Below, piece after piece: positions 20,929-21,038 of a stretch of 21,038 nt of DNA. Source of the DNA: Candidatus Segatella violae (lineage in GTDB: Bacteria > Bacteroidota > Bacteroidia > Bacteroidales > Bacteroidaceae); the NCBI GenBank assembly GCA_002440225.1, contig DJSH01000061.1:1-21038 (forward strand), read 5' to 3'. The stretch's first letter is position 1. The number at the start of each line of letters is the position of its first letter. Made by a program: the position numbers and the translations under genes. The notes below the pieces were generated by a model that saw nothing but the letters and a program-made list of their open reading frames with translations, searched no databases and was not told where the DNA came from.

Positions 20929-21038
20929 TTACATCAAGTCACACTTCTCCTCAGTGTTCTTCTCGACTTTCTCGCCATCCTTCAAGATGCGAGCCTTGTA
21001 ACCGAACTTCTCGAAACCCTTCTGGAGTTTCTCGGGAG
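20929..21038 (-). CDS. C-terminal fragment of an unidentified protein (start beyond window)
   Basis: A minus-strand reading open to the window edge ends at TAA 20929-20931 and encodes about 35 residues ending KNTEEKCDLM, with PEKLQKGFEKFGYKARI earlier. The codon pattern is protein-like and the reading is uninterrupted. I cannot name the family. The GYKA string recalls the C-terminal end of small ferredoxin-like or metal-binding domains, but that is not evidence enough. Confidence 0.5.
   Translation of the reverse strand, partial: PEKLQKGFEKFGYKARILKDGEKVEKNTEEKCDLM

Overview
The window looks like DNA of a Bacteroidota species, most likely Prevotellaceae (Prevotella/Segatella). The evidence is repeated promoters of the TTTG-N19-20-TAnnTTTG type, a DUF4251 protein, an AAA-ATPase/PD-(D/E)XK protein of the kind expanded in this phylum, and a UpxY-like NusG paralogue. 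I ran no database search, so the taxonomy is an inference.

Region 1 (1-8550) is a minus-strand accessory block. In transcription order it holds a long NusG-like antiterminator with its own promoter and leader, a tyrosine-recombinase homologue that has lost catalytic residues, an unrecognised acidic protein, a Panacea-type antitoxin and its toxin with their own promoter, a protein with a possible lamin-tail fold, and then a reverse transcriptase (RT) followed by a two-TM SLATT-like protein cut by the window edge. The RT is bracketed by RNA structures. A 14-15 bp hairpin with a GUAA tetraloop lies just upstream. A 131-nt structured element lies between RT and SLATT, closed by a 12-bp stem that starts in the RT stop codon. 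The stems use G.U pairs that exist only in RNA of the operon strand. This RT / RNA / SLATT cassette, a candidate anti-phage system, is the best candidate for something new.

Region 2 (8550-15450) is a plasmid-type backbone. It has a ParA plus small partner operon with a palindrome in its promoter and a bidirectional terminator, AT-rich arrays (one of 16-bp units), decayed mobilisation genes (MobC and relaxase fragments), a large iteron origin (ten 15-bp iterons, three of them in a threefold ~197-bp repeat), a Rep_3/RepB-type initiator, and a divergent-TOPRIM primase with two small upstream genes. It could be an integrated plasmid, a large plasmid, or the origin of a chromid. The relaxase relics indicate a formerly mobilisable ancestor.

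Region 3 (15450-21038) looks more chromosomal: a flippase/LPG-synthase-like pseudogene fragment, an AAA-ATPase/PD-(D/E)XK gene flanked by two direct copies of ~54 bp of that pseudogene, a small secreted acidic protein, a DUF4251 exported protein, and an Hsp20 chaperone preceded by a textbook sigma-54 promoter with tandem upstream repeats. A gene fragment runs off the right edge.
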